Of a stretch of DNA of 16,603 bases, positions 1 through 6,856 are shown piece by piece. The position numbers and the translations under genes are program-made. Origin of the DNA: JAWXUU01 sp044426085 (GTDB lineage: Bacteria; Bacillota; Clostridia; Christensenellales; CAMQZB01); NCBI GenBank assembly GCA_044426085.1, contig JAWXUU010000024.1:1-16603 (forward strand), given 5' to 3'. How positions within the stretch are numbered: the first letter of the stretch is position 1; every line of letters starts with the position of its first letter. The notes under the pieces are model-generated. The model did not search any database and had not been told where the DNA came from. It saw only the letters and a program-made list of their open reading frames with translations.

Positions 1-1041
1 AGTTTTCCCAACTATACCACCGACGTTTGAAGTGCCTGTGATGTTACCTGAGTTATTACAATATTCAATTGACATACTTGCGCTATCTTCAGCATGACCG
101 ACAATACCGCCTGCGTATGAAGCGCCTATTACAGAACCAGTGTTGTAGCAATATTCAATTGTGCTGTCTTTAGCATAACCGACAATACCGCCTGCGTATG
201 ATGAAGTGCCTATTACAAAACCAGTGTTGTAGCAATATTCAATTGTGCTGTCTTTAGCATAACCGACAATACCACCGACCTCGCCGTTTTTCGCTATTAC
301 CGTTGCTTTATTTGTACAGTTATAAATCTCTCCATCATTTTCAAGATATCCAACTATTCCACCTACATATTGATAACCACAAACAATGCCTTCAACCGTT
401 AGGTTTTGAATTGTTGCATTTTGGATAGCATCAAATAGAGCAATTTTTTGACCAGTGTTTGAATCTGTATCATTCATATATAGTCCAGAAATTGTGTAGT
501 CACCGCCATCGAATGTGCCTTGGAAAACATCAGTAGAAGATCCTATTTCTGTCCATTCTCGCAAGTATGATGGGGCATCTGTTGTATCTGCACTTGAGTT
601 GCTGCCGTAAAAACTTCCGCTTGTGCTTGCTGTGCTATCGAATGTAGTATTACCATCGTCAATTTCTTCGCCTTTTATGCCTGTGCCGGCGTATGTGACT
701 ACACCACTAGCATCACTAGCATCACTAATCACAATAAGTCCTGTGTCGGAATCAAATTCGAAAGTGTAGTCTGGGTTCAAATTGATGTCATTTTTAAGCG
801 TTATAGTTTCTCCACTAAAAGTATCATCTCCATTATTGACTAACGCTGCCAACTCCTGAAGTTCGGCAGCAGTGCTGATTTCATATGAATCTGCAGTGCC
901 ATCACCATACCAATCAGATGTTGATGTTGTCGCAAAGGCTGTTTGGGTTGGGGTGATTGCGAAAGCTAGGGTTGCTATTAGAAGCATGATTCCCAGCATC
1001 AGCAAGATTTTACTTTTTCCAATTGTTTGTTGTCTATTCAT
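1..1041 (-). CDS. Secreted GLUG-repeat surface protein (C-terminus beyond window)
   Basis: The 347 visible residues start at an ATG preceded by GGAGG seven bases upstream, and the reading frame is still open at the window edge. Residues 1-37 form a signal peptide: a basic start (MNRQQTIGKSK), a hydrophobic stretch at 12-28, and a likely signal peptidase site after TAFA (34-37). Residues about 52-90 (YEISTAAELQELAALVNNG) and 173-189 (FQGTFDGGDYTISGLYM) are the kind of segment that usually precedes GLUG repeats in bacterial surface proteins. From about residue 226 there are five GLUG-like units built on the core (V/A)GGIVG, the middle ones continuing as YAKDSTIEYCYNTG. GLUG proteins are usually exported adhesin or IgA-protease-like surface proteins, so attachment or matrix binding is a reasonable inference, but the anchor and ligand cannot be judged from this fragment. 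It has its own promoter and is not part of the ileS operon. Confidence 0.88.
   Translation of the reverse strand, partial: MNRQQTIGKSKILLMLGIMLLIATLAFAITPTQTAFATTSTSDWYGDGTADSYEISTAAELQELAALVNNGDDTFSGETITLKNDINLNPDYTFEFDSDTGLIVISDASDASGVVTYAGTGIKGEEIDDGNTTFDSTASTSGSFYGSNSSADTTDAPSYLREWTEIGSSTDVFQGTFDGGDYTISGLYMNDTDSNTGQKIALFDAIQNATIQNLTVEGIVCGYQYVGGIVGYLENDGEIYNCTNKATVIAKNGEVGGIVGYAKDSTIEYCYNTGFVIGTSSYAGGIVGYAKDSTIEYCYNTGSVIGASYAGGIVGHAEDSASMSIEYCNNSGNITGTSNVGGIVGKT
97..270 (-). repeat. In-frame tandem DNA repeat inside the GLUG protein (81- and 84-bp units)
   Basis: Unit 97-177 and unit 178-261 differ only by one 3-base insertion and two substitutions, and a third unit begins at 262 before diverging. 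Each unit encodes 27 or 28 residues of one GLUG repeat. Such near identity at DNA level means a recent duplication or gene conversion, not ancient protein repeats under protein-level selection alone. Confidence 0.9.
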
Positions 1042-1129
1042 ATTGTGTCCTCCAAGTTTGGTCTCTCTAGAACGGGCAAACCACCCGCAATTTTGTTTCA
1101 AAAACGCATAATACGTTTTTATCTGTGCC

Positions 1130-1158
1130 ATTATAGCACAAAATTGTACTGCTGTCTA
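1130..1158 (-). promoter_or_regulatory. Predicted sigma-A promoter of the GLUG protein gene
   Basis: On the minus strand a -35 box TAGACA (1153-1158) and a perfect -10 box TATAAT (1130-1135) are separated by 17 bases. This leaves a leader of about 80 bases before the ATG. The leader carries a small AAAACG/CGTTTT stem and a CGGG/CCCG stem; I recognise no riboswitch class in it. Confidence 0.75.
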
Positions 1159-1246
1159 TACTTTTTGGAAAATTTTTTTGCAACATCACATGTTTGCGGG
1201 CTTTTGGGAAAATTTTTGGATAGCGGGGCTCGTTGGGGCGTGCACA

Positions 1247-1399
1247 CGTAGGGGTCGATGCCCACATCGACCCGTTTGCGAGTGGGGTGTTGGTTTTTTA
1301 AATAAAAAATGCGGGAAATTTGTTGTTTCTCGCATTTTTATTTTATTTGTTTATTTTGGTTTGCCCGACCACGGGTCGATGTGGGCATCGACCCCTACG
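1247..1399. repeat. Pair of REP-like palindromes forming a perfect 29-bp inverted repeat
   Basis: Positions 1247-1275 and 1371-1399 are exact reverse complements over 29 bases, with 95 bases between. Each arm is itself a hairpin (gggtcgatg, loop ccca, catcgaccc). This is the form of a REP doublet or a small non-autonomous element with terminal inverted repeats. No transposase and no obvious target-site duplication are seen. From memory, intergenic repeats beginning gtaggggtcgatg are common in gut Firmicutes; a search would be needed to confirm this. Confidence 0.8.
1305..1339. terminator. Bidirectional terminator-like hairpin between the REP arms
   Basis: A stem of 14 pairs (one G-T position) made of aaaaatgcgggaaa and tttctcgcattttt encloses a 7-base loop. 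It has T-rich sequence on both flanks (A-rich as read on the other strand), so it could stop transcription from either side. For the minus strand it would back up the hairpin at 1440-1473. Confidence 0.6.
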
Positions 1400-1439
1400 G
1401 TTGGTCGCACCGCGTTTCTATGATTATTGATATAAAAAT

Positions 1440-1473
1440 GGGTACACATCAACCGACGGTTTAATGTGTACCC
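1440..1473 (-). terminator. Likely terminator of the ileS-methyltransferase-pseudouridine synthase operon
   Basis: A 10-bp stem (gggtacacat / atgtgtaccc) with a further inner stem (aaccg / cggtt) is followed, reading on the minus strand, by the T-rich tract ATTTTTATAT. It lies about 135 bases past the stop of the last operon gene, so it is distant; the only other object between is a dispersed repeat. Confidence 0.55.
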
Positions 1474-1481
1474 CAAATTTT

Positions 1482-1549
1482 AAAATAGTATGCACGAGCA
1501 AAGCGAGTGCTTACCACAATTTTTAATTTTCAATTTTTAATTTTTAATT
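1482..1549 (+). repeat. Dispersed intergenic repeat, copy A
   Basis: This stretch (aaaatag, then gcacgagcaaagcgagtgc, ttaccacaat, and an AT-rich tail of repeated aatttttaatttt/caatttt words) recurs in opposite orientation at 6677-6748. The two copies differ by a missing base after agtgc and by small changes near the start and in the AT-rich tail. It lies outside genes in both places. Confidence 0.8.
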
Positions 1550-1608
1550 CGCGTGATGCGGATTTTATAAATTTCCGCTCGTCGCCCAAAAAAGTAATTA
1601 AAAACCTG

Positions 1609-2301
1609 CTACTTTATCCTCAAGTGCCCATCGATATTAAACGACTTCCATGGGGTTGTTTCACAATCCGGGTAGGAAATAAAGCGCATTGTTTGTTTTG
1701 TTACTGGGTGTTCGAATTTGAGCGAAACTGCCCAAAGCGCCATTTTGCATTTATCCACAGAGCCGTATCGCACGTCGCCAGAGATGATGTGACCCGATGA
1801 AGACATTTGAACCCTGATTTGGTGACCTCTTCCTGTGAGAAGGCGAACTTTCACAAGGCTGTGGTCGGCTTTTTCTTCCAAAACTTCATATTCAAGTTCT
1901 GCCCTTTTTGCGCCGTCGGTTGTTTCTGTTGCAACATAGACCATGTTTGTTAGGGCATTTTTCTTTAGGTAGTGCACCATTTTGCCTGTTTTTTCTTTGA
2001 AAGTTCCAGAAACAACGCAAAGGTATTCTTTTTCCATTTCGCCAGCTTGGATTGCTTTAGACAATCTTTCTGCGGCTTTTGATGTTTTTGCAAACACCAT
2101 AACGCCACCCGTTGGGCGATCCAATCTGTGGACAAGTCCGACATAGACATTGCCCTTTTTTCCATATTTTGTTTTTAGGTAGTTTTCTACGATTGCTGTC
2201 ATATCAACATCACCTGTGTTGTCCTTTTGCGAAAGGACGTTTTGCGGTTTTATCGCCACAAGGACATGATTATCTTCGTGAATTACGCGCAATTCTTCCA
2301 T
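1609..2301 (-). CDS. RluA-family RNA pseudouridine synthase (no S4 domain)
   Basis: This 230-residue protein should isomerise one or more uridines to pseudouridine in rRNA or tRNA. The family signature GLVHRLDRPTGG spans residues 55-66, with the catalytic Asp at 61, and RGHQIRVQMSSSGH is the conserved second core motif. It opens straight into the catalytic fold (LRVIHEDNHVLVAIKP) and has no N-terminal S4 RNA-binding domain, unlike RluC, RluD and YlyB; it matches the short RluA-like proteins of Firmicutes. I chose the ATG at 2301 because GGAGG lies five bases upstream. An in-frame ATG at 2337 would add 12 residues that look unlike the family (EFCGLLLVEVN) and has no good binding site. It is the third gene downstream of ileS, 88 bases after the methyltransferase. 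The target uridine cannot be told from sequence. Confidence 0.92.
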   Translation of the reverse strand: MEELRVIHEDNHVLVAIKPQNVLSQKDNTGDVDMTAIVENYLKTKYGKKGNVYVGLVHRLDRPTGGVMVFAKTSKAAERLSKAIQAGEMEKEYLCVVSGTFKEKTGKMVHYLKKNALTNMVYVATETTDGAKRAELEYEVLEEKADHSLVKVRLLTGRGHQIRVQMSSSGHIISGDVRYGSVDKCKMALWAVSLKFEHPVTKQTMRFISYPDCETTPWKSFNIDGHLRIK

Positions 2302-2389
2302 ATTTACCTCCACGAGTAGCAATCCACAAAATTCCATAAAAATTCCGCGGTCGCTTCTCTTTTTTGATTAGTTTTTATTTTCAAGTTTG

Positions 2390-3247
2390 CTATCCTTTAA
2401 ATAGTCCACTTGCGCCACACGGCAAATAGATTCCTTCTTCACTTGTTGCAAGGCAAACTTCATAAGCCTGCACACTGCCCTTGATTCCCGCAAGGGATTT
2501 TGTTAGCAGATTTGCCATGACTGTTGGTTGAAGACCTGTTGTGTAGCTGTTGAGAAGCACGAAAAGTGGGTTATCTGATAAGACTTCTCTTGTCACTTCC
2601 AAAAATTCCGCAATGCTATCTTCAAGCTTCCACATTTCTCCGTTTGGGCCTCTGCCATATGATGGTGGATCCATAATCACGGCGTCATATTTGTTGCCAC
2701 GTCTTATTTCTCTTTTGATAAATTTCATGCAATCGTCCACGATATATCGAACTTTATCACCCGAAAGACCGCAAAGCTGAACATTTTCTTTTGCTCTGTC
2801 CACCATGCCTTTTGATGCGTCCACATGGCACACGCTTGCGCCTGCTGATAGGCAAGCGACTGTTGCACCGCCTGTGTAGGCAAACAAGTTCAAAACTTTG
2901 ATTTCGCGGTTTGCGTTTCTGATAAGATCTTGCATGATTTCCCAGTTGACTGCTTGTTCAGGGAAAAGACCCGTGTGTTTAAAGCCCATTGGCTTTATTG
3001 AAAACGTGAGTTCTTTCCAAGAAATTTTCCATTCTTCCGGCATTTTTTTATACGTTTGCCACATTCCACCGCCCGTTTGCGAGCGAGTGTATTTGGCGTT
3101 GAGTTTTGGGTGCTTTGAAAGGTTGTCGCTTCCCCAAATGGCTTGTGGCTCGGGACGGAGAAGATACACATCACCCCATCTTTCAAGCTTTTCACCATTG
3201 CCCGTTGCGACAACTTCAAAATCTTCCCAATGCTTTGCTATTTTCAT
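2390..3247 (-). CDS. Class I SAM-dependent RNA methyltransferase, RlmI/RlmK-like catalytic core
   Basis: This is a 285-residue methyltransferase of the COG1092 type (Methyltrans_SAM family). The SAM-binding glycine motif is LNLFAYTGG (119-127), followed by the acidic residue of HVDAS (Asp 143), a conserved DD pair (171-172), and the catalytic-pocket motif DPPSYGRG (193-200). E. coli RlmI is about 110 residues longer because of an N-terminal PUA domain; here that domain is missing or reduced to a short beta-rich lead-in (about 1-85). rRNA cytosine-C5 methylation is the family's best-known activity, but enzymes of this truncated form are mostly uncharacterised. The start codon directly abuts the ileS stop (TAAATG), and its ribosome binding site AGGTGA sits inside the last codons of ileS, so translation is very likely coupled. 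Confidence 0.88.
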   Translation of the reverse strand: MKIAKHWEDFEVVATGNGEKLERWGDVYLLRPEPQAIWGSDNLSKHPKLNAKYTRSQTGGGMWQTYKKMPEEWKISWKELTFSIKPMGFKHTGLFPEQAVNWEIMQDLIRNANREIKVLNLFAYTGGATVACLSAGASVCHVDASKGMVDRAKENVQLCGLSGDKVRYIVDDCMKFIKREIRRGNKYDAVIMDPPSYGRGPNGEMWKLEDSIAEFLEVTREVLSDNPLFVLLNSYTTGLQPTVMANLLTKSLAGIKGSVQAYEVCLATSEEGIYLPCGASGLFKG

Positions 3248-6200
3248 TTATTTCACCTGTTTGATTGTTATTGTTGCCATTTCTCCGTTCAAGTTCCATT
3301 CTTTTGAAACACCATCTTCAACGGTTGCGACACTTCCAAGAACGTCTTCACAGATTGAATCGCCAAGCTTAGCCATGACATGCGCCACTTTTTCGCCACC
3401 GTTCACTGTGAGATTAATTCTGTCGGTCACTTCAAAACCAGCTTCTTTTCTCATGGTTTGGATTTTTGAAACGATTTCTCTTGCCAACCCTTCTTCTTTA
3501 AGTTTTTCAGTTAGGTTAGTATCCAAAATCACTGTGAGTCCCCTATCTGTTGCAACTTCGAAACCTTCCATATTCTTTGCTGTTGCAAGGATATCTTCTT
3601 CCAAAAGTTCAACTTTTTCGCCGTTCACTTCGAAAGAATAAACTCCGCCGTCAGCAACTGTTTCCACAACCGCTCTGCCATCGGCAACAGCAAGATGTTC
3701 ACGAATGCCGTTTATAAGTTTGCCATATTTTCTGCCAAGCGTTCTTAGTTGTGGTTTTAGGTCGTATGTGACAAACGCAGAATCGTCGGCTGTATATTCG
3801 TAGTCTTTAATGTTGAGTTCTTCCAAGATAACATCGATAAGTTCTTTATCGAGGTTGATTTCGCTTTCGCTTTTCACATACACTTTTGAAAGTGGTTGAC
3901 GGTTTTTCATGTTGCTTGAATTTCTCGCGCCACGACCCAAAATTACGATATCCAAAACATCGTCCATGCCTTTTTCAAGTTCTACATCGATTGCTGTTTC
4001 GTCGCAGACTGGGAAAGAGCAAAGGTGTACGCTTTGCGGAGCTTCTGGATAGAAATTTTTCACCAAGTTTTGATAGATACTTTCTGCGATGTATGGTGTG
4101 AATGGTGCTGAAATTTTTGCAACTGTTGTAAGCACATGATAAAGTGTTGTGTAAGCTGAAATTTTATCATCGTCCATTTCACTGCCCCAGAATCTTGTTC
4201 TTGATCTGCGAACGTACCAGTTTGAAAGTTTATCAGTGAATTCTTGGATTTTTCTTGACGTTTCTGTGATTTCATATTTATCAAGACCTTCATCAACAAA
4301 TTTCACGAGTGAGTTTAAGTTTGAAAGCACCCATTTATCCATAAGCGTGAGTTTCACGTTATCGATACTGTATTTGCTTGGGTCGTATTTATCGATGTTT
4401 GCATAAAGCACAAAGAATGCATACGTGTTCCAAAGCGTGCCCATGAATTTTCTTTGACCTTCAGAAACGTTTTCTTCTGAGAATCTTGATGGGAGCCATG
4501 GTGCTGAAGATGAATAGAAATACCATCTGACAGCATCCGCACCTTGCTTATCAAGGACTGTCCAAGGGTCGACAACGTTGCCTTTGTGTTTAGACATTTT
4601 GATGCCGTCTTTATCGTTTACGTGACCCAAGACGATACAGTTTTTGAACGGTGCTTTTTCAAATAGCAATGTTGAAATTGCAAGTAGGGTATAGAACCAG
4701 CCACGAGTTTGGTCTACTGCTTCAGAAATGAAGTCGGCTGGGAAGTTCTTTTCGAAAATTTCTTTGTTTTCAAACGGATAGTGGAACTGTGCAAAAGGCA
4801 TTGATCCAGAATCAAACCAACAGTCGATAACTTCTTTCACGCGGTGCATTGTTCCGCCACATCCGCATGGGCATTTGAATGTTGGTGCGTCGATATATGG
4901 TCTGTGAAGTTCAATTTCACCTTCGATTTCGCAAAGTTCTTTGAGTTCTGCTTTGCTTCCGATAACGTGGACGTGGTTGCAAGTGTCGCATGTCCAAACT
5001 GGAAGTGGTGTGCCCCAATATCTTTCACGAGAAAGACCCCAGTCGATAACGTTTTCTAGGAAATTACCCATTCTGCCCGTTCCGATTGTTGGTGGCATCC
5101 AATTCACGCTTGCGTTTGATGCGAGAAGTTGATCTTTAACTTTTGTCATTTCAATAAACCAAGAGCTTCTTGCATAATACAAAAGTGGTGTGTCGCATCT
5201 CCAACAGTGTGGATAGCTGTGTTCGTACATCATGTCTTTAAATAAAAGTCCACGGTTTTTCAAATCTTCAATTATCATTGGGTCGGCATCTTTTGCAAAC
5301 ACGCCTACAAAAGGAGTGGCTTCAGCCACAAAACAGCCTGCTGTGTTGACAAGTTGAACAAAAGGAAGACCGTATTTTCTGCCCACTTTTGCATCGTCTT
5401 CACCAAACGCTGGTGCGATGTGGACGATACCTGTGCCATCGGTTAGTGTTACATACGTGTCACATGTGATGTAGTGTGCTTTTTCTTTTGTTTCTGTGAA
5501 TTTATAAAGTGGCTCATATTCTAGTTTTTCAAGGTCTGTGCCGATATATTTTTCTGTGATTTCGAAAGTGCCTTCTTCAAAAAGTGAAGATACAAGCGCT
5601 TCTGCCAAAATAAAGAATTCGCCATCAACTGCGATTTTCACATAGCTTTCGTTTGGGTTCACGCAAAGTGCCACGTTTGAAGGTAGTGTCCATGGTGTTG
5701 TTGTCCATGCAAGGAAAGATGTGTTTTCGATAGTTTTGCAGAGGAATTTTGCGAAAACTGATTTTTCTTTCACGTCTTTATAGCCTTGTGCAACTTCGTG
5801 TGAAGAAAGTGCTGTTCCGCAACGTGGGCAGTATGGCACGATTTTGTGGCCTTTATAAAGCAAACCTTTATCCGCGATGGTTTTGATTGCCCACCAAACT
5901 GATTCGATATAGTTGTCGTCGTATGTCACGTATGGGTTTTCCATGTCTACCCAATATCCAACGCGGTCGGACATTTTTTCCCATTCGCTTTGGTATTTCC
6001 AAACAGATTCTTTGCACTGTTTGATAAATGGTTCAATACCATAGCTTTCGATTTGGTCTTTACCATTTATGCCTAGCAATTTTTCAACTTCAAGTTCAAC
6101 TGGAAGACCATGAGTATCCCAACCTGCTTTTCTATCAACGCTGAAGCCTTTCATTGTTTTATAACGTGGAATGATATCTTTCATAACGCGCGTCAAAATA

Positions 6201-6376
6201 TGCCCGATGTGTGGCTTGCCGTTGGCTGTTGGTGGACCATCATAGAAGCTGAAAACTTTTTCTGTTCCAGAGTTTATTTCACTGCTTTGTTCAAAGATTT
6301 TATTCTCTTTCCAAAACGCAAGAATGTCCTTTTCTCTCTGTTCGAAATTTAAGCTGGTGTCGACCTTATTATACAT
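3248..6376 (-). CDS. ileS: Isoleucyl-tRNA synthetase, type 2 (eukaryote-like)
   Basis: This cytoplasmic class I synthetase charges tRNA-Ile with isoleucine. At 1042 residues it is about 100 longer than the E. coli-type enzyme. The HIGH motif is intact (residues 56-59, after GPPTANGK). The second ATP signature reads KMSKHKGN (593-600), with His where most have Ser. GWDTHGLPVELEVEK (85-99) is a hallmark of the type 2 group. The CP1 editing domain is seen in WTTTPWTLPSN (224-234) and GTGIVHIAPAFGEDD (314-328). Cys pairs at 183/186, 463/466 and around 502-506 look like zinc knuckles. A helical anticodon-binding domain and the C-terminal extension follow (about 690-1042). The ribosome binding site GGAG sits 8 bases before the ATG. 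Type 2 enzymes are known for low sensitivity to mupirocin; that this strain is insensitive is inference. It leads a three-gene operon. Confidence 0.97.
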   Translation of the reverse strand: MYNKVDTSLNFEQREKDILAFWKENKIFEQSSEINSGTEKVFSFYDGPPTANGKPHIGHILTRVMKDIIPRYKTMKGFSVDRKAGWDTHGLPVELEVEKLLGINGKDQIESYGIEPFIKQCKESVWKYQSEWEKMSDRVGYWVDMENPYVTYDDNYIESVWWAIKTIADKGLLYKGHKIVPYCPRCGTALSSHEVAQGYKDVKEKSVFAKFLCKTIENTSFLAWTTTPWTLPSNVALCVNPNESYVKIAVDGEFFILAEALVSSLFEEGTFEITEKYIGTDLEKLEYEPLYKFTETKEKAHYITCDTYVTLTDGTGIVHIAPAFGEDDAKVGRKYGLPFVQLVNTAGCFVAEATPFVGVFAKDADPMIIEDLKNRGLLFKDMMYEHSYPHCWRCDTPLLYYARSSWFIEMTKVKDQLLASNASVNWMPPTIGTGRMGNFLENVIDWGLSRERYWGTPLPVWTCDTCNHVHVIGSKAELKELCEIEGEIELHRPYIDAPTFKCPCGCGGTMHRVKEVIDCWFDSGSMPFAQFHYPFENKEIFEKNFPADFISEAVDQTRGWFYTLLAISTLLFEKAPFKNCIVLGHVNDKDGIKMSKHKGNVVDPWTVLDKQGADAVRWYFYSSSAPWLPSRFSEENVSEGQRKFMGTLWNTYAFFVLYANIDKYDPSKYSIDNVKLTLMDKWVLSNLNSLVKFVDEGLDKYEITETSRKIQEFTDKLSNWYVRRSRTRFWGSEMDDDKISAYTTLYHVLTTVAKISAPFTPYIAESIYQNLVKNFYPEAPQSVHLCSFPVCDETAIDVELEKGMDDVLDIVILGRGARNSSNMKNRQPLSKVYVKSESEINLDKELIDVILEELNIKDYEYTADDSAFVTYDLKPQLRTLGRKYGKLINGIREHLAVADGRAVVETVADGGVYSFEVNGEKVELLEEDILATAKNMEGFEVATDRGLTVILDTNLTEKLKEEGLAREIVSKIQTMRKEAGFEVTDRINLTVNGGEKVAHVMAKLGDSICEDVLGSVATVEDGVSKEWNLNGEMATITIKQVK

Positions 6377-6470
6377 ATATAATCTCCTTTTTTTCCAATC
6401 CTTTTATCTTCGAAATGGAAAAATTTATTTGCTTTTTCGTATTATTGCCCAATTGTGCAATATACATCTT

Positions 6471-6500
6471 ATTTTATTATATAGCACGGCAAAATGTCAA
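6471..6500 (-). promoter_or_regulatory. Predicted ileS promoter
   Basis: A consensus -35 TTGACA (6495-6500) is followed on the minus strand by TAAAAT (6471-6476) at 18 bases spacing; a TATAAT overlaps at 6476-6481 but only 13 bases away. The leader to the ATG is about 90 bases. I looked for a T-box (conserved AGGGTGGNACCGCG and a specifier stem) and found none, so control by uncharged tRNA is not indicated. Confidence 0.65.
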
Positions 6501-6570
6501 GTTATTTGGTGATATATGGTACATTTGTTTGGCTGTGAACAAAAAAAATTCACGGGCGGTGTGATTTTGC

Positions 6571-6598
6571 TTTGAAAATAGGATTTTTGTTGATATAA
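6571..6598 (+). promoter_or_regulatory. Predicted plus-strand promoter upstream of ychF
   Basis: TTGAAA (6571-6576), a 16-base spacer and a perfect TATAAT (6593-6598) would start transcription near 6605, about 250 bases before ychF. The start would fall just in front of the perfect palindrome at 6610-6644, so the transcript would begin with that hairpin. The promoter could serve ychF or a short leader RNA. Confidence 0.6.
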
Positions 6599-6609
6599 TA
6601 AGGGGCGAC

Positions 6610-6644
6610 GGTGATAGTGATTTTAAATTAAAATCACTATCACC
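6610..6644. repeat. 35-nt perfect palindrome in the ychF leader
   Basis: Two 17-base arms (ggtgatagtgattttaa and its exact reverse complement) are separated by one base. Neither flank has a T tract suited to a terminator, and no gene ends here in either direction. It sits a few bases after the predicted transcription start, so it may be an operator or a stable 5' RNA hairpin. Confidence 0.85.
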
Positions 6645-6676
6645 ATTAAAAACAGGCTTCGCTCTGCGAGCTCGAT

Positions 6677-6748
6677 GAAAATTAAAAATTGAAAATTGAA
6701 AATTAAAAATTGTGGTAATGCACTCGCTTTGCTCGTGCTTTCTATTTT
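6677..6748 (-). repeat. Dispersed intergenic repeat, copy B (inverted relative to copy A)
   Basis: Read on the minus strand this matches 1482-1549: aaaatag, gcacgagcaaagcgagtgc, attaccacaat and the AT-rich word repeat. With copy A it brackets the whole ileS operon as an inverted pair about 5.1 kb apart. The rest of 6377-6856 holds the two promoters, the palindrome, and a GC-rich patch with short palindromes (gcgtacgc, cgctagcg, about 6768-6784); I see no gene there. Confidence 0.8.
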
Positions 6749-6856
6749 TTAGACTTTCCTTTCAGGCGTACGCTACGCTAGCGACATTTTTCACTTTTTA
6801 CTTTTCACAAAACTAATATTGAAACAAAAATAAAACTAATAAACGAGGTATTAAAC

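Noticed and set aside
97..270. Regularly spaced repeats resembling a CRISPR-like array
   Set aside because: The units are contiguous without unique spacers and encode in-frame GLUG repeats.
1042..1122. Riboswitch in the GLUG gene leader
   Set aside because: Short stems only; no match to c-di-GMP, cobalamin or other consensus cores that I can recall.
1507..1800. Plus-strand open frame of 97 codons at the end of the pseudouridine synthase gene
   Set aside because: It starts inside the dispersed AT-rich repeat and runs antisense into a real gene; no family features.
2898..3641. Long plus-strand open frame (247 codons)
   Set aside because: It lies antisense across the well-supported methyltransferase and ileS genes, has no ribosome binding site and reads as low-complexity Ser/Phe-rich shadow sequence.
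6324..6512. Small plus-strand frame in the ileS leader
   Set aside because: Overlaps the ileS start and promoter on the other strand, with hydrophobic low-complexity content explained by AT-rich DNA.
6377..6540. T-box riboswitch before ileS
   Set aside because: No AGGGTGG/ACCGCG T-box sequence, no specifier stem and no terminator-antiterminator pair was found on the minus strand.
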